48,973 bases of DNA from a bacterium (GCA_020350885.1 CP070727.1:155866-204838); one strand, 5' to 3'. Shown: positions 16,657-25,925, counted from the first letter of the stretch. Notes: generated from the letters alone by a model not told the origin. Numbers and translations: made by a program.

Positions 16657-17155
16657 TGGATTCGCTACCCGATTTTTCCAGTAATTTCTGGATCTCTTTT
16701 TCCAGGATCTCTTCATCACCCGGCCTGTATCCTCGGTGGATATAGACGATTTCATCGTTCTGATCGATGAGGAGAACTGTAGGAAGAGAGATCACCTTCA
16801 GCTCCTTCATGATCTGGCTGTTGATGTCTATGACGACCGGGTAGGTAATGCCGAGAGAACGAGCGTGCGGTTTCACCTTGGGCAGGTTGCGGGGACCGTC
16901 GACGCTGATTCCAATGAACCGGACTCCCTTCTCCCGGTAACGTTCGTGGATGGCGACCAGTTTCGGGATCGAACGCCTGCACGGTACGCACCACGTCGCC
17001 CAGAAATCGATAACTGTCACCTTATCGCCCTTCAGCTTGGAATACGAAACCCTTTTGTTGTCCAAGTTCTTCAGACGGAAGTCCTTCACTTTTCCCTCGG
17101 CAACAGATGTAAGACATAATGAAACTATAAGAAATACAATCAACTTTTTGAACAT
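16646..17155 (-). CDS. TlpA-family thiol-disulfide oxidoreductase
   Basis: 169-aa exported thioredoxin-fold protein. Signal peptide about 1-20 (MFKKLIVFLIVSLCLTSVAEG). The active site FWATWCVPCRRSIP has Cys56 and Cys59, and the cis-Pro loop is ISLPTVLLID (about 127). Such proteins reduce or shuffle disulfides outside the cytoplasm, for example in cytochrome c maturation. It is the first gene of a minus-strand operon with a barrel protein and a putative Sec-containing thioredoxin-like protein. That grouping suggests the three form one extracytoplasmic redox system. Confidence 0.92.
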   Translation of the reverse strand: MFKKLIVFLIVSLCLTSVAEGKVKDFRLKNLDNKRVSYSKLKGDKVTVIDFWATWCVPCRRSIPKLVAIHERYREKGVRFIGISVDGPRNLPKVKPHARSLGITYPVVIDINSQIMKELKVISLPTVLLIDQNDEIVYIHRGYRPGDEEILEKEIQKLLEKSGSESNED

Positions 17156-17645
17156 GACGACCTCATGGGGTACTCGTGTTGATGTGTTAAGGATAAATTC
17201 GACAGGATTCGCCGGTCATCGTTGCACTCCCCTACGTTGCGTATCTCAACCAGCTTTGTGGCTCCCAGGCTCGAACGCTCGTGCTAACCATCGTTATGTC
17301 AATATTCTTTGATGTGTCAGCTCTCATCATGCACTGGTGCCTTTCCAGATTTGAGCATAATTTGCGCCAATATAGATGTTGATGTGCCCGGTGTCAATAG
17401 GGTGCCGCAACTTATTTAGTTTATATATGATACAACAAGATACGACACGCTTACTCTGTTTATTATATAGATGTATAGGAGTGATTAGGAATATGGACGT
17501 TTCATAACGGAAGGTTGGTTTCGTTCTGCAAAGGATCATTCTCTTCGGGATTCGTTGCAGGTGCTCGTAAGCAATCGAGGAGGGCGAATGCATTCGAGGT
17601 TTTTATGCCTGTCGGCCGCCCGGACATACGGTATGCGATTTCCTA
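17156..17645. other. 490-base gap without a convincing gene
   Basis: AT-rich around 17400-17500. It holds the minus-strand promoter at 17369-17397, about 207 bases of leader for the redox operon, and a perfect 12-base palindrome CGAATGCATTCG at 17585-17596 near the end of the methyltransferase-fusion gene. An 88-codon frame at 17327-17593 (-) lacks a recognisable sequence and overlaps the promoter, so it is not called. Confidence 0.6.
17369..17397 (-). promoter_or_regulatory. Sigma70-like promoter for the TlpA / barrel / selenoprotein operon
   Basis: On the minus strand TTGACA (17397-17392), a 17-bp spacer and TATATT (17374-17369). It gives a leader of about 200 bases ahead of the ATG at 17155. 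Confidence 0.7.
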
Positions 17646-19823
17646 TTACTTCCGCACAATGCTTATAGAGACACCTGCCTCACTCGTTCGGTATATCGTC
17701 GTCTCGAGGCCGGGATCGGATTCGAGGATTTCCAGGAACCTGCGCATATCCGGTCCATGTGAAAGGATGTTGTGGGCGGTGATGGCGCCTCCCGGTGTAA
17801 CCCGATCGCGAAGGAGCTCGAGATAATTTATATAGTCCGGTTTCCAGGCGTCTATAAAGATGAAGTCGAACGAACCCTCAATCCGTGGAATCTCCTCGAG
17901 AGCATCGGCGATTCGCGCATCGATCACACGATCGAGGCCTGCTCTGCGAAAGTTATCGCGGGCCTCCATGCCTCTCGCTTCCTCGATCTCGAGTGTGATC
18001 ACCTCGCCTCCTGTCTTTGCGAAGGCCAGACCGAGCCATAGTGTCGAATAGCCGTTGGAAGTACCGATCTCGAGACCTCTGGTATAACCGTTCGCGATGA
18101 TGAGATTGTAAAGAAGTCGGCCGTCACGCGGTGGTATGTTCATACCCCCGTGCTTGTACGGAAGGTGTTTCAACATCGGCAGCACACGCGTATTGTCGAT
18201 TCCGCCGAATACGTCGGTGACGACTATAGCGGTCTCCAGCATCGTGAAACGGGCGTTGTCTATCGGCTCGTTGTGCCTCACTTCGCTAAATTCGTAGATA
18301 CTTTCCCCACCCCTTCTTGCCGCAGCTATCCGGTGCGGAAAGACGACACCGTTCACAGCCCTGTAATCCCCGAGGCTCCAGGAACCGATCCGGATCAAAA
18401 GGCCCAATTCGGCATCGAACCATACGGGCCTGCGTTGCCCGTCTTCGATTAGCTGTAAAACAAATACGGTTCGGTCGTCGCACTTCGCCTTTTCCTTCAA
18501 GATCATCGTACCGAAATAATCGTTGAAAAGGCGGGCGCCGTGTGGATTCAGAAACAATCCGAGCGGCAGCTTATCCATGCGTTCATCTCTTCTGGATCCT
18601 TCCGCATCCTTGACCCAACCGATGTCGCCGTCACACCCGAATTGAACATCGCCCGATGCATATTGGAGAGTCACGGCCCACTTACCCGGGATTTGTGCGT
18701 ATGCATCGACCAGGACTGTTTCGGCAGGAGGATCTCTGCGTGGATAGGTGTGTATGAGGTGCCCCGAGCACACACGGGTTGTCAGGTTCCGGATAGCGTC
18801 CGGCCCGCCGGCCGCCTCGATGTACCCGTCGAGAATTCGGCTCAACGTGGGTAGCTCTTCGAACATTGCTATATGCGTGCCTGAGAGTTCAACATTCACG
18901 GCAGGGACAGTTCCGGCCTCGGTGCCATCCAGGCGGATGCCGGCACCGGCGTGTCCCTCATCATATTTCAGCTCGGCCCTGGCAATCACATTGTTCTGTC
19001 CCCGGACGGTCACCTCTTTGCCTACGAGTTCATGTGTGCCGCGTACGTAGAGGATTGCACCGGTGTGATCTATTTCGCGGTCAACCCGGCACTGCACCGG
19101 CTCGCCGGCCTCATCAGCCAGCCGTATCACGTGCATCATTCCGGGATCTTCGTGGGTTCTCGTATCAGGGTACCAGGCGACCCTGAGGGCGCCGCCAGCC
19201 TCATCCGATCCGCCGTCATCGTCGTTTGCTGTGAGTTGAAAGGCCAGGAGGGCACCGGGCTCTGGACTGGCACCGATATTCTTCCAGGGAAAAAGTGCTT
19301 CGATGATGTAACCGTCATCGACTATTCGGCTTGCCGCCTGGACGGCGAGCTCGGCCCCTCGCAGGTCCTCCGGACGCTTATCGAAGATCCTCTGCCGCAA
19401 GGATCCGAACTCGGGATCAGCTCCGGAACTTACGATGACCTGGTAATAGTTCGAGGAGCCTATCCGTTCTCCCACGTAGAGCTCGACGCAGTCAAGCCGC
19501 CAGATCCTCTGGGGGGCCTCACGGGGGATGTCGTCCTGCACCGTCACGATTACGAGCAGACCTTCTTCATTCCATCCGAGCCGGAACCGGACATCGAAGT
19601 CCTCGGCCGGGCGAACCGAACCATCGGGAGTTGCCACATGATCGACACGGAATCCCTGTGCGCCCCAATCGCCGTCCGAGCCGTCAATGGTGACACCTCG
19701 GACCTTCGGAATATCGTACCATGCAGGATCGGCTTCTGACATGCATGCGTTGCCCGCGTGTGCGGTTGTACATGCACATGAAAGTGCGAGAAATATCAAA
19801 ACGGGATTTGTCAGTAGTTTCAT
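17646..19823 (-). CDS. Exported three-part fusion: CBM9-like, LolA-like and SAM-dependent O-methyltransferase-like domains
   Basis: 725-aa protein with a signal peptide (MKLLTNPVLIFLALSCACTTAHA). Residues about 35-235 resemble a CBM9/DOMON-type sandwich (VTIDGSDGDWG, WRLDCVELYVGER, EALFPWKNIG). About 325-540 look like an outer-membrane lipoprotein-sorting (LolA/LppX-like) fold opening with YIEAAGGPDAIRNLTT. About 565-725 are a class I methyltransferase of the catechol O-methyltransferase type: motif I LEIGTSNGYST (584-594), VITLEIEE and FIFIDAWKPDY with Asp658. Methyltransferases need S-adenosylmethionine, which is not expected outside the cytoplasm, so an exported copy is odd. A perfect AGGAGG precedes the ATG by 6 bases. 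Function unknown. Confidence 0.8.
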   Translation of the reverse strand: MKLLTNPVLIFLALSCACTTAHAGNACMSEADPAWYDIPKVRGVTIDGSDGDWGAQGFRVDHVATPDGSVRPAEDFDVRFRLGWNEEGLLVIVTVQDDIPREAPQRIWRLDCVELYVGERIGSSNYYQVIVSSGADPEFGSLRQRIFDKRPEDLRGAELAVQAASRIVDDGYIIEALFPWKNIGASPEPGALLAFQLTANDDDGGSDEAGGALRVAWYPDTRTHEDPGMMHVIRLADEAGEPVQCRVDREIDHTGAILYVRGTHELVGKEVTVRGQNNVIARAELKYDEGHAGAGIRLDGTEAGTVPAVNVELSGTHIAMFEELPTLSRILDGYIEAAGGPDAIRNLTTRVCSGHLIHTYPRRDPPAETVLVDAYAQIPGKWAVTLQYASGDVQFGCDGDIGWVKDAEGSRRDERMDKLPLGLFLNPHGARLFNDYFGTMILKEKAKCDDRTVFVLQLIEDGQRRPVWFDAELGLLIRIGSWSLGDYRAVNGVVFPHRIAAARRGGESIYEFSEVRHNEPIDNARFTMLETAIVVTDVFGGIDNTRVLPMLKHLPYKHGGMNIPPRDGRLLYNLIIANGYTRGLEIGTSNGYSTLWLGLAFAKTGGEVITLEIEEARGMEARDNFRRAGLDRVIDARIADALEEIPRIEGSFDFIFIDAWKPDYINYLELLRDRVTPGGAITAHNILSHGPDMRRFLEILESDPGLETTIYRTSEAGVSISIVRK

Positions 19824-19894
19824 ACGTTACCTCCTTTACGGATCCATAAAAAATCTACAGAATAACGTAAAACCCTACCACTTAATTGAATCTG

Positions 19895-19911
19895 AAAAAT
19901 CCGTAAGGATT
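19895..19911 (-). terminator. Probable rho-independent terminator of the S9 peptidase gene
   Basis: On the minus strand AATCC, loop TTAC, GGATT running into TTTTT. This is a short 5-bp stem with a U-run, just after the stop of the peptidase at 19927. Confidence 0.45.
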
Positions 19912-19926
19912 CGAAGGGGGATCACG

Positions 19927-21954
19927 CTAGCGATCATCGAGATACTGCCCGAGCCATTTGTGTATCTCTTTCCACCAGCGCACGTTGTTCTGCGGCTTGG
20001 ATATGACGTGCCCCTCATCGGGGAATACGACGAGCCGTGAGGGAATGCCCTGTCTCTGAAGTGCCGTGAAGAGCTGCAGGCTTTCCGCAAATGGAACGCG
20101 GTAGTCCATCTCGCCGTGGATAACGAGCGTCGGTGTTTTGAAATTGTGTGTGTGCCGATGGGGTGACCACCTGTCATAGATCTCCGGTTCGAGCCATGGA
20201 CTCTTTCCCATATCCCATTCCGGAAACCACAACTCTTCGGTTGCGCCATAGAAGCTCGTCATATTGTAGAGGCTTGCGTGGCTCACGATGCACGAGAATC
20301 TGTCCGTACGGCCCATGATCCAGTTCACGGCGTAGCCTCCGAACGAGCCGCCGATTGCGGCCTGCCGGCTGCCGTCGATGAAATCGTAGTGCCCGATCAC
20401 GTAGTCCAATCCCTTCATAAGATCCTCGAAGCAGCGCCCCCCGTAATCCCTGCTGACCTGTTCCCGAAAAACCGAGCCGTAGCCCGAACTCCCCCGCGGA
20501 TCGATGAAAACACCCACGTAGCCGGGGGAACAGACGAGCTGAAATGTGAACCACCGTTGCATAAATCTGTCGGCCCACATGTTCTGTGGACCCCCATGAA
20601 TAGTGAGGATGACCGGGTATCGTTCACCCGCAGTAAATCCCGGCGGTTTCTGGATGAATCCGTGAACCCGTGTATTGTCCGCACCCGTGAACCAGAACTC
20701 TTCCAGAGGTGGGAGATCGAGTTCATTCAGAAAATCCGAATTAACGAATGTTCGCTGTATGGCTTTTCCACCGGAGACCGACATGCTGTATAGCTCATTG
20801 GGAATGTGGTTGAACGAGCGGAGAAAGATCAGAGTCTTTCCGTCAGGCGATAGATCGGGATTTATGTTATAACCGTCATTGGAAAGCTTTGTCAGATCTC
20901 CGTTGAGTTTTACCCTGTAGATGGAACAGCGCCCCTCATCACGTGCGGTGAAGAAGAGCGATTTGCTATCGGGTGCCCAGACGATCTCTCGTACCGAGCG
21001 ATCGAGATCTTCCGTCAATCGTGTGTTCGTGCCCCGCTTTCTATCATACACGACGAGGCGTTTCCGGTCGGTCTCGTAACCGGGCTTCTCCATTGCTGCA
21101 TATGCGATATACCGTCCGTTCGGTGAGTAGTGGGGCTGGCTATCTAGGGCCGGGTTCGATGTGAGCTTTGTTTCTTCCAGGGTTTCCACGTCGACTGCGA
21201 AGAGGTCGTGATTCGTGCTGATGGCCGGCACCGGATCGGCGTTCTTTATGTAGCAGGCCTCCCTGCCGTCTGGTGAGATGTCGAAATCGTGGGCACTTGA
21301 TAGCGAGACCGGTGGTGTATCGAAATCGGCCGGTGTCAGATCCTTCATCGAACCGGTTTCTATATCGACGAGGAAGATATGGTTACGCTCGTCGCCGAGC
21401 CATCTGTCCCACTGCCGGAAAAGGAGGCGGTCGATGGTTCGTGCCTTGCATTGCGGAAGTTCCTCATCGCTCCAGTTCTCCTTTATGGTTTTTCCTTCGG
21501 GAAACACCCTCGAGCCGCAGATGATGTGCGTGCCGGTATGCACCCAGACCGGTGAATAGAGACCGGTTTCCGAAAAGGTGATCTGTTGCGCCTCTCCTCT
21601 GGCCGGCCGTATCAGGAAGAGGTTCGCTGAACCGTTGCGGCTGGAGATGAATGCGATCGTCTTCGCGTCCGGCGACCAGCGGGGGGAATGATCTGCCGCC
21701 GGGCTGTTTGTAAGCTGAAATGCTTTCCAATCTGTCATCGACATGAGCCATATATCGCTGTTGGAGCTGTTCTCCTCGAGATCCGGGACGGAAACCGTAT
21801 ACGCAATCCACTGACCATCCGGTGAAATTCTCGGATCGGCGACACTCTTCAGACGGTACAAATCCTCTGGTCTCATTGGGCGTTTCGTCTGGGAGAGGGC
21901 GGAAGAGCCGAGTAGGACGATCCCGATTACAAGCGCGGCCGTGAATCTTCTCAT
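19927..21954 (-). CDS. Secreted prolyl-oligopeptidase-family (S9) peptidase
   Basis: 675-aa exported serine peptidase. ATG 21954 is chosen (MRRFTAALVIGIVLLGSSALS, signal peptide) because AGGGGGA lies about 8 bases ahead; the frame extends upstream to 22071 without leader features. Residues about 30-400 form a WD/TolB-like propeller (repeated SPDGQWIAY, SPDGREACY, SPNGRYIAY, SPDGKTLIF). The C-terminal alpha/beta hydrolase carries Ser537 in GGSFGGYA, Asp617 in HGEMDYRVP and His649 in DEGHVI. It resembles acylaminoacyl- and dipeptidyl-peptidases, which release short peptides or acyl-amino acids from oligopeptides in the periplasm. Confidence 0.92.
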   Translation of the reverse strand: MRRFTAALVIGIVLLGSSALSQTKRPMRPEDLYRLKSVADPRISPDGQWIAYTVSVPDLEENSSNSDIWLMSMTDWKAFQLTNSPAADHSPRWSPDAKTIAFISSRNGSANLFLIRPARGEAQQITFSETGLYSPVWVHTGTHIICGSRVFPEGKTIKENWSDEELPQCKARTIDRLLFRQWDRWLGDERNHIFLVDIETGSMKDLTPADFDTPPVSLSSAHDFDISPDGREACYIKNADPVPAISTNHDLFAVDVETLEETKLTSNPALDSQPHYSPNGRYIAYAAMEKPGYETDRKRLVVYDRKRGTNTRLTEDLDRSVREIVWAPDSKSLFFTARDEGRCSIYRVKLNGDLTKLSNDGYNINPDLSPDGKTLIFLRSFNHIPNELYSMSVSGGKAIQRTFVNSDFLNELDLPPLEEFWFTGADNTRVHGFIQKPPGFTAGERYPVILTIHGGPQNMWADRFMQRWFTFQLVCSPGYVGVFIDPRGSSGYGSVFREQVSRDYGGRCFEDLMKGLDYVIGHYDFIDGSRQAAIGGSFGGYAVNWIMGRTDRFSCIVSHASLYNMTSFYGATEELWFPEWDMGKSPWLEPEIYDRWSPHRHTHNFKTPTLVIHGEMDYRVPFAESLQLFTALQRQGIPSRLVVFPDEGHVISKPQNNVRWWKEIHKWLGQYLDDR

Positions 21955-22122
21955 GGATTTTCCCCCTGTAGGCTGATCCTGATTATACGTCTTAGTACTC
22001 GACGCACCGTGGCGTGTGTATTGTAGTATATTCAACACGGAATTGACAAGCCGTTGGAGCGGACGATACAATCCATCCTCGAAATGAACGGGTAACGTGC
22101 ACCGTGCCGTAAAGGGGACACC

Positions 22123-23316
22123 ATCAGAAACCGGACGCAGGTCATTATACTCTCTGTAATCATCGCTGCTACAGCGGTAATCAGGATGAATCTGGCCTTA
22201 ACCTGCAAGGCACTGCCCGATTTCAGCGATATGGAGACCTACACACGGCTCGCCCTCCAGGGCGGCATCAGCGTATCGCCCCCGCCGGGCTACCCGCTCT
22301 TTCTGAGATTCATCTATCATATATTCGGCCCGCGAAACTACACGGCTGTATTCGTCGTCCAAGGTCTTATCAGCACCGTGACCGTCTGGCTGATATTTCT
22401 GGCGGCCGAGAAGGTTTCGAATACGAGATCCGCACTGATCGCCGCCGGTGTGTCGGCCATCTATCCGAATTTTCTTGTGTACAATCTTCTGACGATGAGT
22501 GAGTCACTTGGAATATTCTTCTCCGTATCGATACTTCTCCTGATGGTATCTTCCGCTCCGGAAAAGATCAAACCGTCCGCTGCGGCTCCGCTTCTTATCG
22601 TGGGATGCGCCGTCAGGCCAGTGCTGCTCTATTTCTGGCCGGGGATGCTTCTCGGCCTGAAGAGAAGAATGATATTCGTCATATCGACACTGGTGCTCAT
22701 CTCACCGTGGATCGTATACGGTATCGCCACGGGAAAGAGCACGAACCGCCCGGGAAGGGCCTTCTACAAAACGTACAATCCACGGTCCGACGGCAGGCAG
22801 TTCGTGAGGTTCTCCGATACACCCCTCGAGCGATCCGACCTTCCGAATGCCGTGTATATCAGGGAGGCCTTCAGGTTCATAGTGAACAACAAGTGGAAAA
22901 CCGTGAATATCATGTATAACAAGGCGGCGATGATATTCTCGAGAGGCTGGGACGAGCATTTCATGGCGAAGGTGATAGGAGCGAGCAGCTACCGGAGAGC
23001 CGTCATGATCTATGCATTTGTCCCCATCATGCTGCTTGGTTTCGGCGGTATGATCGTGACCTATGACAGGAGGAACCGGTTGGTGGCGTTTCTTGTGGCG
23101 AGTTACCTGCTTGCCTTCATCCTTTTGGCGATCTTCAAGGTGAGATACCGCGTGTTGATAGAACCGATGCTTATCATCTATGGGGCAATCCTCATAGAAA
23201 GCAAACTCCTTGAGTGCCTCAAGAGATTGTTTACTAGTAAGCAAGGAGGAATCGCCGGGCCGGAAGATGGTACAGTGAGTTCCGTTATCCATGCGCAGGG
23301 GGAGGTCCATGACTGA
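22123..23316 (+). CDS. GT39-like integral membrane glycosyltransferase, possible non-ATG start
   Basis: Polytopic protein resembling dolichyl/undecaprenyl-phosphate-sugar mannosyltransferases (ArnT/PMT, GT39). The first usual start is ATG 22186. However, the in-frame upstream codons encode a hydrophobic segment (IRNRTQVIILSVIIAATAVI) that matches the first transmembrane helix of its neighbour at 23309. AAAGGGG at 22111-22117 is ideally placed for a start at 22123, where the codon is ATC. The frame is closed by TAA at 22093. After the first helix the loop CKALPDFSDMETY carries acidic residues expected in the active site. Eight or more further helices follow. Its stop overlaps the next gene's start. 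Likely role: transfer of a lipid-linked sugar to a surface polymer or protein. Confidence 0.7.
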   Translation: MRNRTQVIILSVIIAATAVIRMNLALTCKALPDFSDMETYTRLALQGGISVSPPPGYPLFLRFIYHIFGPRNYTAVFVVQGLISTVTVWLIFLAAEKVSNTRSALIAAGVSAIYPNFLVYNLLTMSESLGIFFSVSILLLMVSSAPEKIKPSAAAPLLIVGCAVRPVLLYFWPGMLLGLKRRMIFVISTLVLISPWIVYGIATGKSTNRPGRAFYKTYNPRSDGRQFVRFSDTPLERSDLPNAVYIREAFRFIVNNKWKTVNIMYNKAAMIFSRGWDEHFMAKVIGASSYRRAVMIYAFVPIMLLGFGGMIVTYDRRNRLVAFLVASYLLAFILLAIFKVRYRVLIEPMLIIYGAILIESKLLECLKRLFTSKQGGIAGPEDGTVSSVIHAQGEVHD

Positions 23317-24454
23317 GATGCGCATGAAGTTGCCCCTGCCCGAGAACCGGGATATCATCGGTGTCCTGCTCTTTCTCGCCCTGGCCCTCAGGCTGTGGTT
23401 CTCACTGGCCGTGGGACTGCCCGTGCCGGAGGGCCCGCAGGTCGAGCTGGCCGCCCTGGCCCAGGGGGGAGATGTCGGTGTAACCGTAGCCCCCCTGTAT
23501 GTGTTGTTTCTGCGAACGGTGTCTGCGCTCTTCGGTCCGTACGCGGAAAGAGTAATCTTTTCGATTCAGGGTATCGCCGGTGCCGCCGTGGTGATCCTGC
23601 TTTACTACATCGCCGCCCGTATCTCCAGCATGTGGATAGCGACGGTGACGGCCGTGATTGCGGCCATATACCCGTATTACCTCATCAACGGTCTCTCCTA
23701 TTCGTACGGAACCATGGGAATGCTGGCCGTAACGATCCTCGTTCTGCTTGCCGTCCGGCAATCGAGGGGAAGGGCGGCACATGCCATTGCGGGATGCATA
23801 GCTGGCGTCGCAATCCTTACCGCACCGATCACGGCCTTCTTCATGCCCGGTTTCGCACTGGTTTTCAGGAGAAGGGGGATCTTCCTCCTCTGCGTGCTGA
23901 TCGTGCTGGTCCCCTGGACACTGCGAAATTCGATCCGTGTGGGAATGCCGGTCCCCGTGTACGGCATCGAAGCATACGAGATAGCCAAACACCGCTATCG
24001 GCTAAATCACTCCGATGGTGTACTGCGGCTTGTCAACGATATATACAACAACGCCTCTGTAATGGTGTCTCGGGGCGGTGTGGCCGAGTTCGATGACCAG
24101 AGCGATAATGTTCGCAGTAGTAACTATATGAGGGCATACAGTTATGTGATCATCATGATACTCGCCGTATTCGGCCTGTTGAAGGGATACAAGAGATCCC
24201 ACAGGCCGTTGCTTGTGCCCGTAGCAATCTTTATCTGCCTGGTCGTCTTTTTCTCTCTGCTGAGGCGTACATACCGCATTCTCTCTGATTACATAGTCAT
24301 CTTCTATGCTGCAGTCGCTCTCCGTCTTCTCTGTTCATGGTTTCGGGAACGGCGCACATCGCCTGGACAAGATCAAATCGCTTCCCGCGAGATCAGCTTG
24401 AATAGAGGAAAGAGCAACCTCACGTTCACGTGTGCCCCGGAAGATACCTTCTAA
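23309..24454 (+). CDS. GT39-like integral membrane glycosyltransferase (paralogue of the preceding gene)
   Basis: About 381 residues with a first helix IIGVLLFLALALRLWFSL, a loop GLPVPEGPQVELAALAQGG parallel to that of the preceding protein, and some nine further hydrophobic helices. ATG 23309 is taken because of the GGGGGAGG run directly upstream; it overlaps the preceding gene's stop (TGA 23314), indicating coupled translation. ATG 23291 is in frame but lies in front of that site. The conserved internal stretch ISRGGVAEF resembles FSRGWDEHF in the neighbour, marking the two as tandem duplicates. Substrates unknown. Confidence 0.75.
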   Translation: MTEMRMKLPLPENRDIIGVLLFLALALRLWFSLAVGLPVPEGPQVELAALAQGGDVGVTVAPLYVLFLRTVSALFGPYAERVIFSIQGIAGAAVVILLYYIAARISSMWIATVTAVIAAIYPYYLINGLSYSYGTMGMLAVTILVLLAVRQSRGRAAHAIAGCIAGVAILTAPITAFFMPGFALVFRRRGIFLLCVLIVLVPWTLRNSIRVGMPVPVYGIEAYEIAKHRYRLNHSDGVLRLVNDIYNNASVMVSRGGVAEFDDQSDNVRSSNYMRAYSYVIIMILAVFGLLKGYKRSHRPLLVPVAIFICLVVFFSLLRRTYRILSDYIVIFYAAVALRLLCSWFRERRTSPGQDQIASREISLNRGKSNLTFTCAPEDTF

Positions 24455-24560
24455 TCCGGTAAAAGGCACCGGCCGACCTATAGGTGAATCGAAAAATGGA
24501 CATCTTATGATATGTATGGCTTAACAATCGACACCCGTTCTCGCAACGGAGGTAATTGCA

Positions 24561-25796
24561 ATGGAAAACGTATCCGTCACGCCCGCACCGGTAACCCTGG
24601 CGGAGCGGATCGGCGCGATCGACGCCCTGCGGGGATTCGCAGTCCTCGGCATACTCATCATGAACATACAGAGCTTTTCGCTCGTCGGCGCGGCGTATTT
24701 GAATCCGACCGCGTACGGGGATCTCTCGGGCGCGAACAGGTGGGTCTGGATCATAAGCCATATCATCGCAGATAAAAAGTTCATGACGATATTCTCTATG
24801 CTCTTCGGTGCGGGAATCGTGCTCATGACGGATAGGATCGAGGCACGGGGAAGTGGCGCACGTGGTATTCACTACCGCAGAACCATGTGGCTCATCGTGA
24901 TCGGCCTGTTACACGCCTATCTCCTCTGGTACGGCGATATCCTCTTTACCTACGGCCTCTGCGCCCTGCTCGTCTATCTTTTCCGCCGCCTCTCCCCCGG
25001 AAAGCTCTTTGCGATCGGTCTCGTGTCCTTCGCGATCGGCTCTATCACGTTTCTCTTCTTCGGTTATTCGGTACCGTACTGGCCTCAGGAGGCCGTCCGG
25101 AACACAATGGGAACCTGGAGGCCGGGGCTAGAGGTTGTCACGAGGGAGCTTGAGGCATTCAGGTCGGGCTGGCTGGGACAGCTGAAGATGAGAATCACCC
25201 AATCCTTGTTCCTGCAAACATTCTATTTCCTGATGCAGGCCGGCTGGCGATCTGGTGGTCTGATGCTGATCGGTATGGCCTTCTACAAGTGGGATATTTT
25301 GACCGGCCGGCGTTCGAAGAGATTCTACGCATGGCTTGTTGCAATCGGCTGTGCAGTAGGATTGCCGCTCGTCATTATCGGGGTCTACCGGAACTTTGCA
25401 GCCGGCTGGTCCCTCGAGTACTCGATGTTTCTCGGATCCCAGTTCAATTACTGGGGAAGCGTCTTCGTTTCATCTGCGTTCATCGGGGCCATGATGCTCG
25501 TAAGCACCTACGCCATGTTCCGCCGGCTCACCGGTGTTCTCGCTGCAGTCGGACGGATGGCCCTTACGAACTATCTGATGCAGACGGTCATCTGCACAAC
25601 GGTCTTCTACGGTCACGGCTTCGGATTGTTCGGCCGTGTGGAACGCATGTGGCACCCGCTGATTATCGTGGCGGTATGGATTCCACAGCTCGTATGGTCG
25701 CCACTGTGGCTCAGGCACTTCAGGTTCGGTCCCGCCGAATGGCTGTGGCGGACACTTACCTACCGAAAATCTCAACCTATGTATGTGATTAAATAA
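24561..25796 (+). CDS. YeiB-like integral membrane protein (DUF418)
   Basis: 411-aa polytopic membrane protein. The N-terminus LAERIGAIDALRGFAVLGIL and the C-terminal part (VGRMALTNYLMQTVICTTVF, then WLRHFRFGPAEWLWRTLTY) are hallmarks of the DUF418/YeiB family. The internal MFSMLFGAGIVL-like stretch is also typical. About ten transmembrane helices are visible. The family is related to acyltransferase-3-type membrane proteins, but its function is not established. GGAGG at 24548-24552 is 8 bases ahead of the ATG. It lies downstream of two glycosyltransferases, which fits a role in envelope polymer modification (inference). Confidence 0.92.
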   Translation: MENVSVTPAPVTLAERIGAIDALRGFAVLGILIMNIQSFSLVGAAYLNPTAYGDLSGANRWVWIISHIIADKKFMTIFSMLFGAGIVLMTDRIEARGSGARGIHYRRTMWLIVIGLLHAYLLWYGDILFTYGLCALLVYLFRRLSPGKLFAIGLVSFAIGSITFLFFGYSVPYWPQEAVRNTMGTWRPGLEVVTRELEAFRSGWLGQLKMRITQSLFLQTFYFLMQAGWRSGGLMLIGMAFYKWDILTGRRSKRFYAWLVAIGCAVGLPLVIIGVYRNFAAGWSLEYSMFLGSQFNYWGSVFVSSAFIGAMMLVSTYAMFRRLTGVLAAVGRMALTNYLMQTVICTTVFYGHGFGLFGRVERMWHPLIIVAVWIPQLVWSPLWLRHFRFGPAEWLWRTLTYRKSQPMYVIK

Positions 25797-25876
25797 CCGC
25801 TGCTTATTGAGCTGGATGGTGAGTGTGACGAGGGCGGTGTAACGAGAAAGCGCTTTTCCGTTCGTGTAAATTGACT

Positions 25877-25888
25877 TATAATTATAAT
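25877..25888 (+). promoter_or_regulatory. Possible -10 region for the SdrD-B lipoprotein gene
   Basis: Two overlapping perfect TATAAT hexamers (25877-25882 and 25883-25888) 38-49 bases ahead of the ATG. No good -35 box is seen at the right distance, so this is tentative. Confidence 0.35.
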
Positions 25889-25925
25889 GACCCCGCCATG
25901 AAAAACATCCCGGGAGGTGTCAGCG

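Noticed and set aside
17327..17593. 88-codon open frame on the minus strand
   Set aside because: No recognisable sequence, AT-rich, and it overlaps the promoter of the redox operon.
17585..17596. Perfect palindrome CGAATGCATTCG as a terminator of the methyltransferase-fusion gene
   Set aside because: It has no loop and no T-run on the minus strand; a chance palindrome or protein-binding site is as likely.
18951..19739. 262-codon open frame on the plus strand
   Set aside because: Antisense to the CBM9-like part of the exported fusion; no domain or ribosome-binding site of its own.
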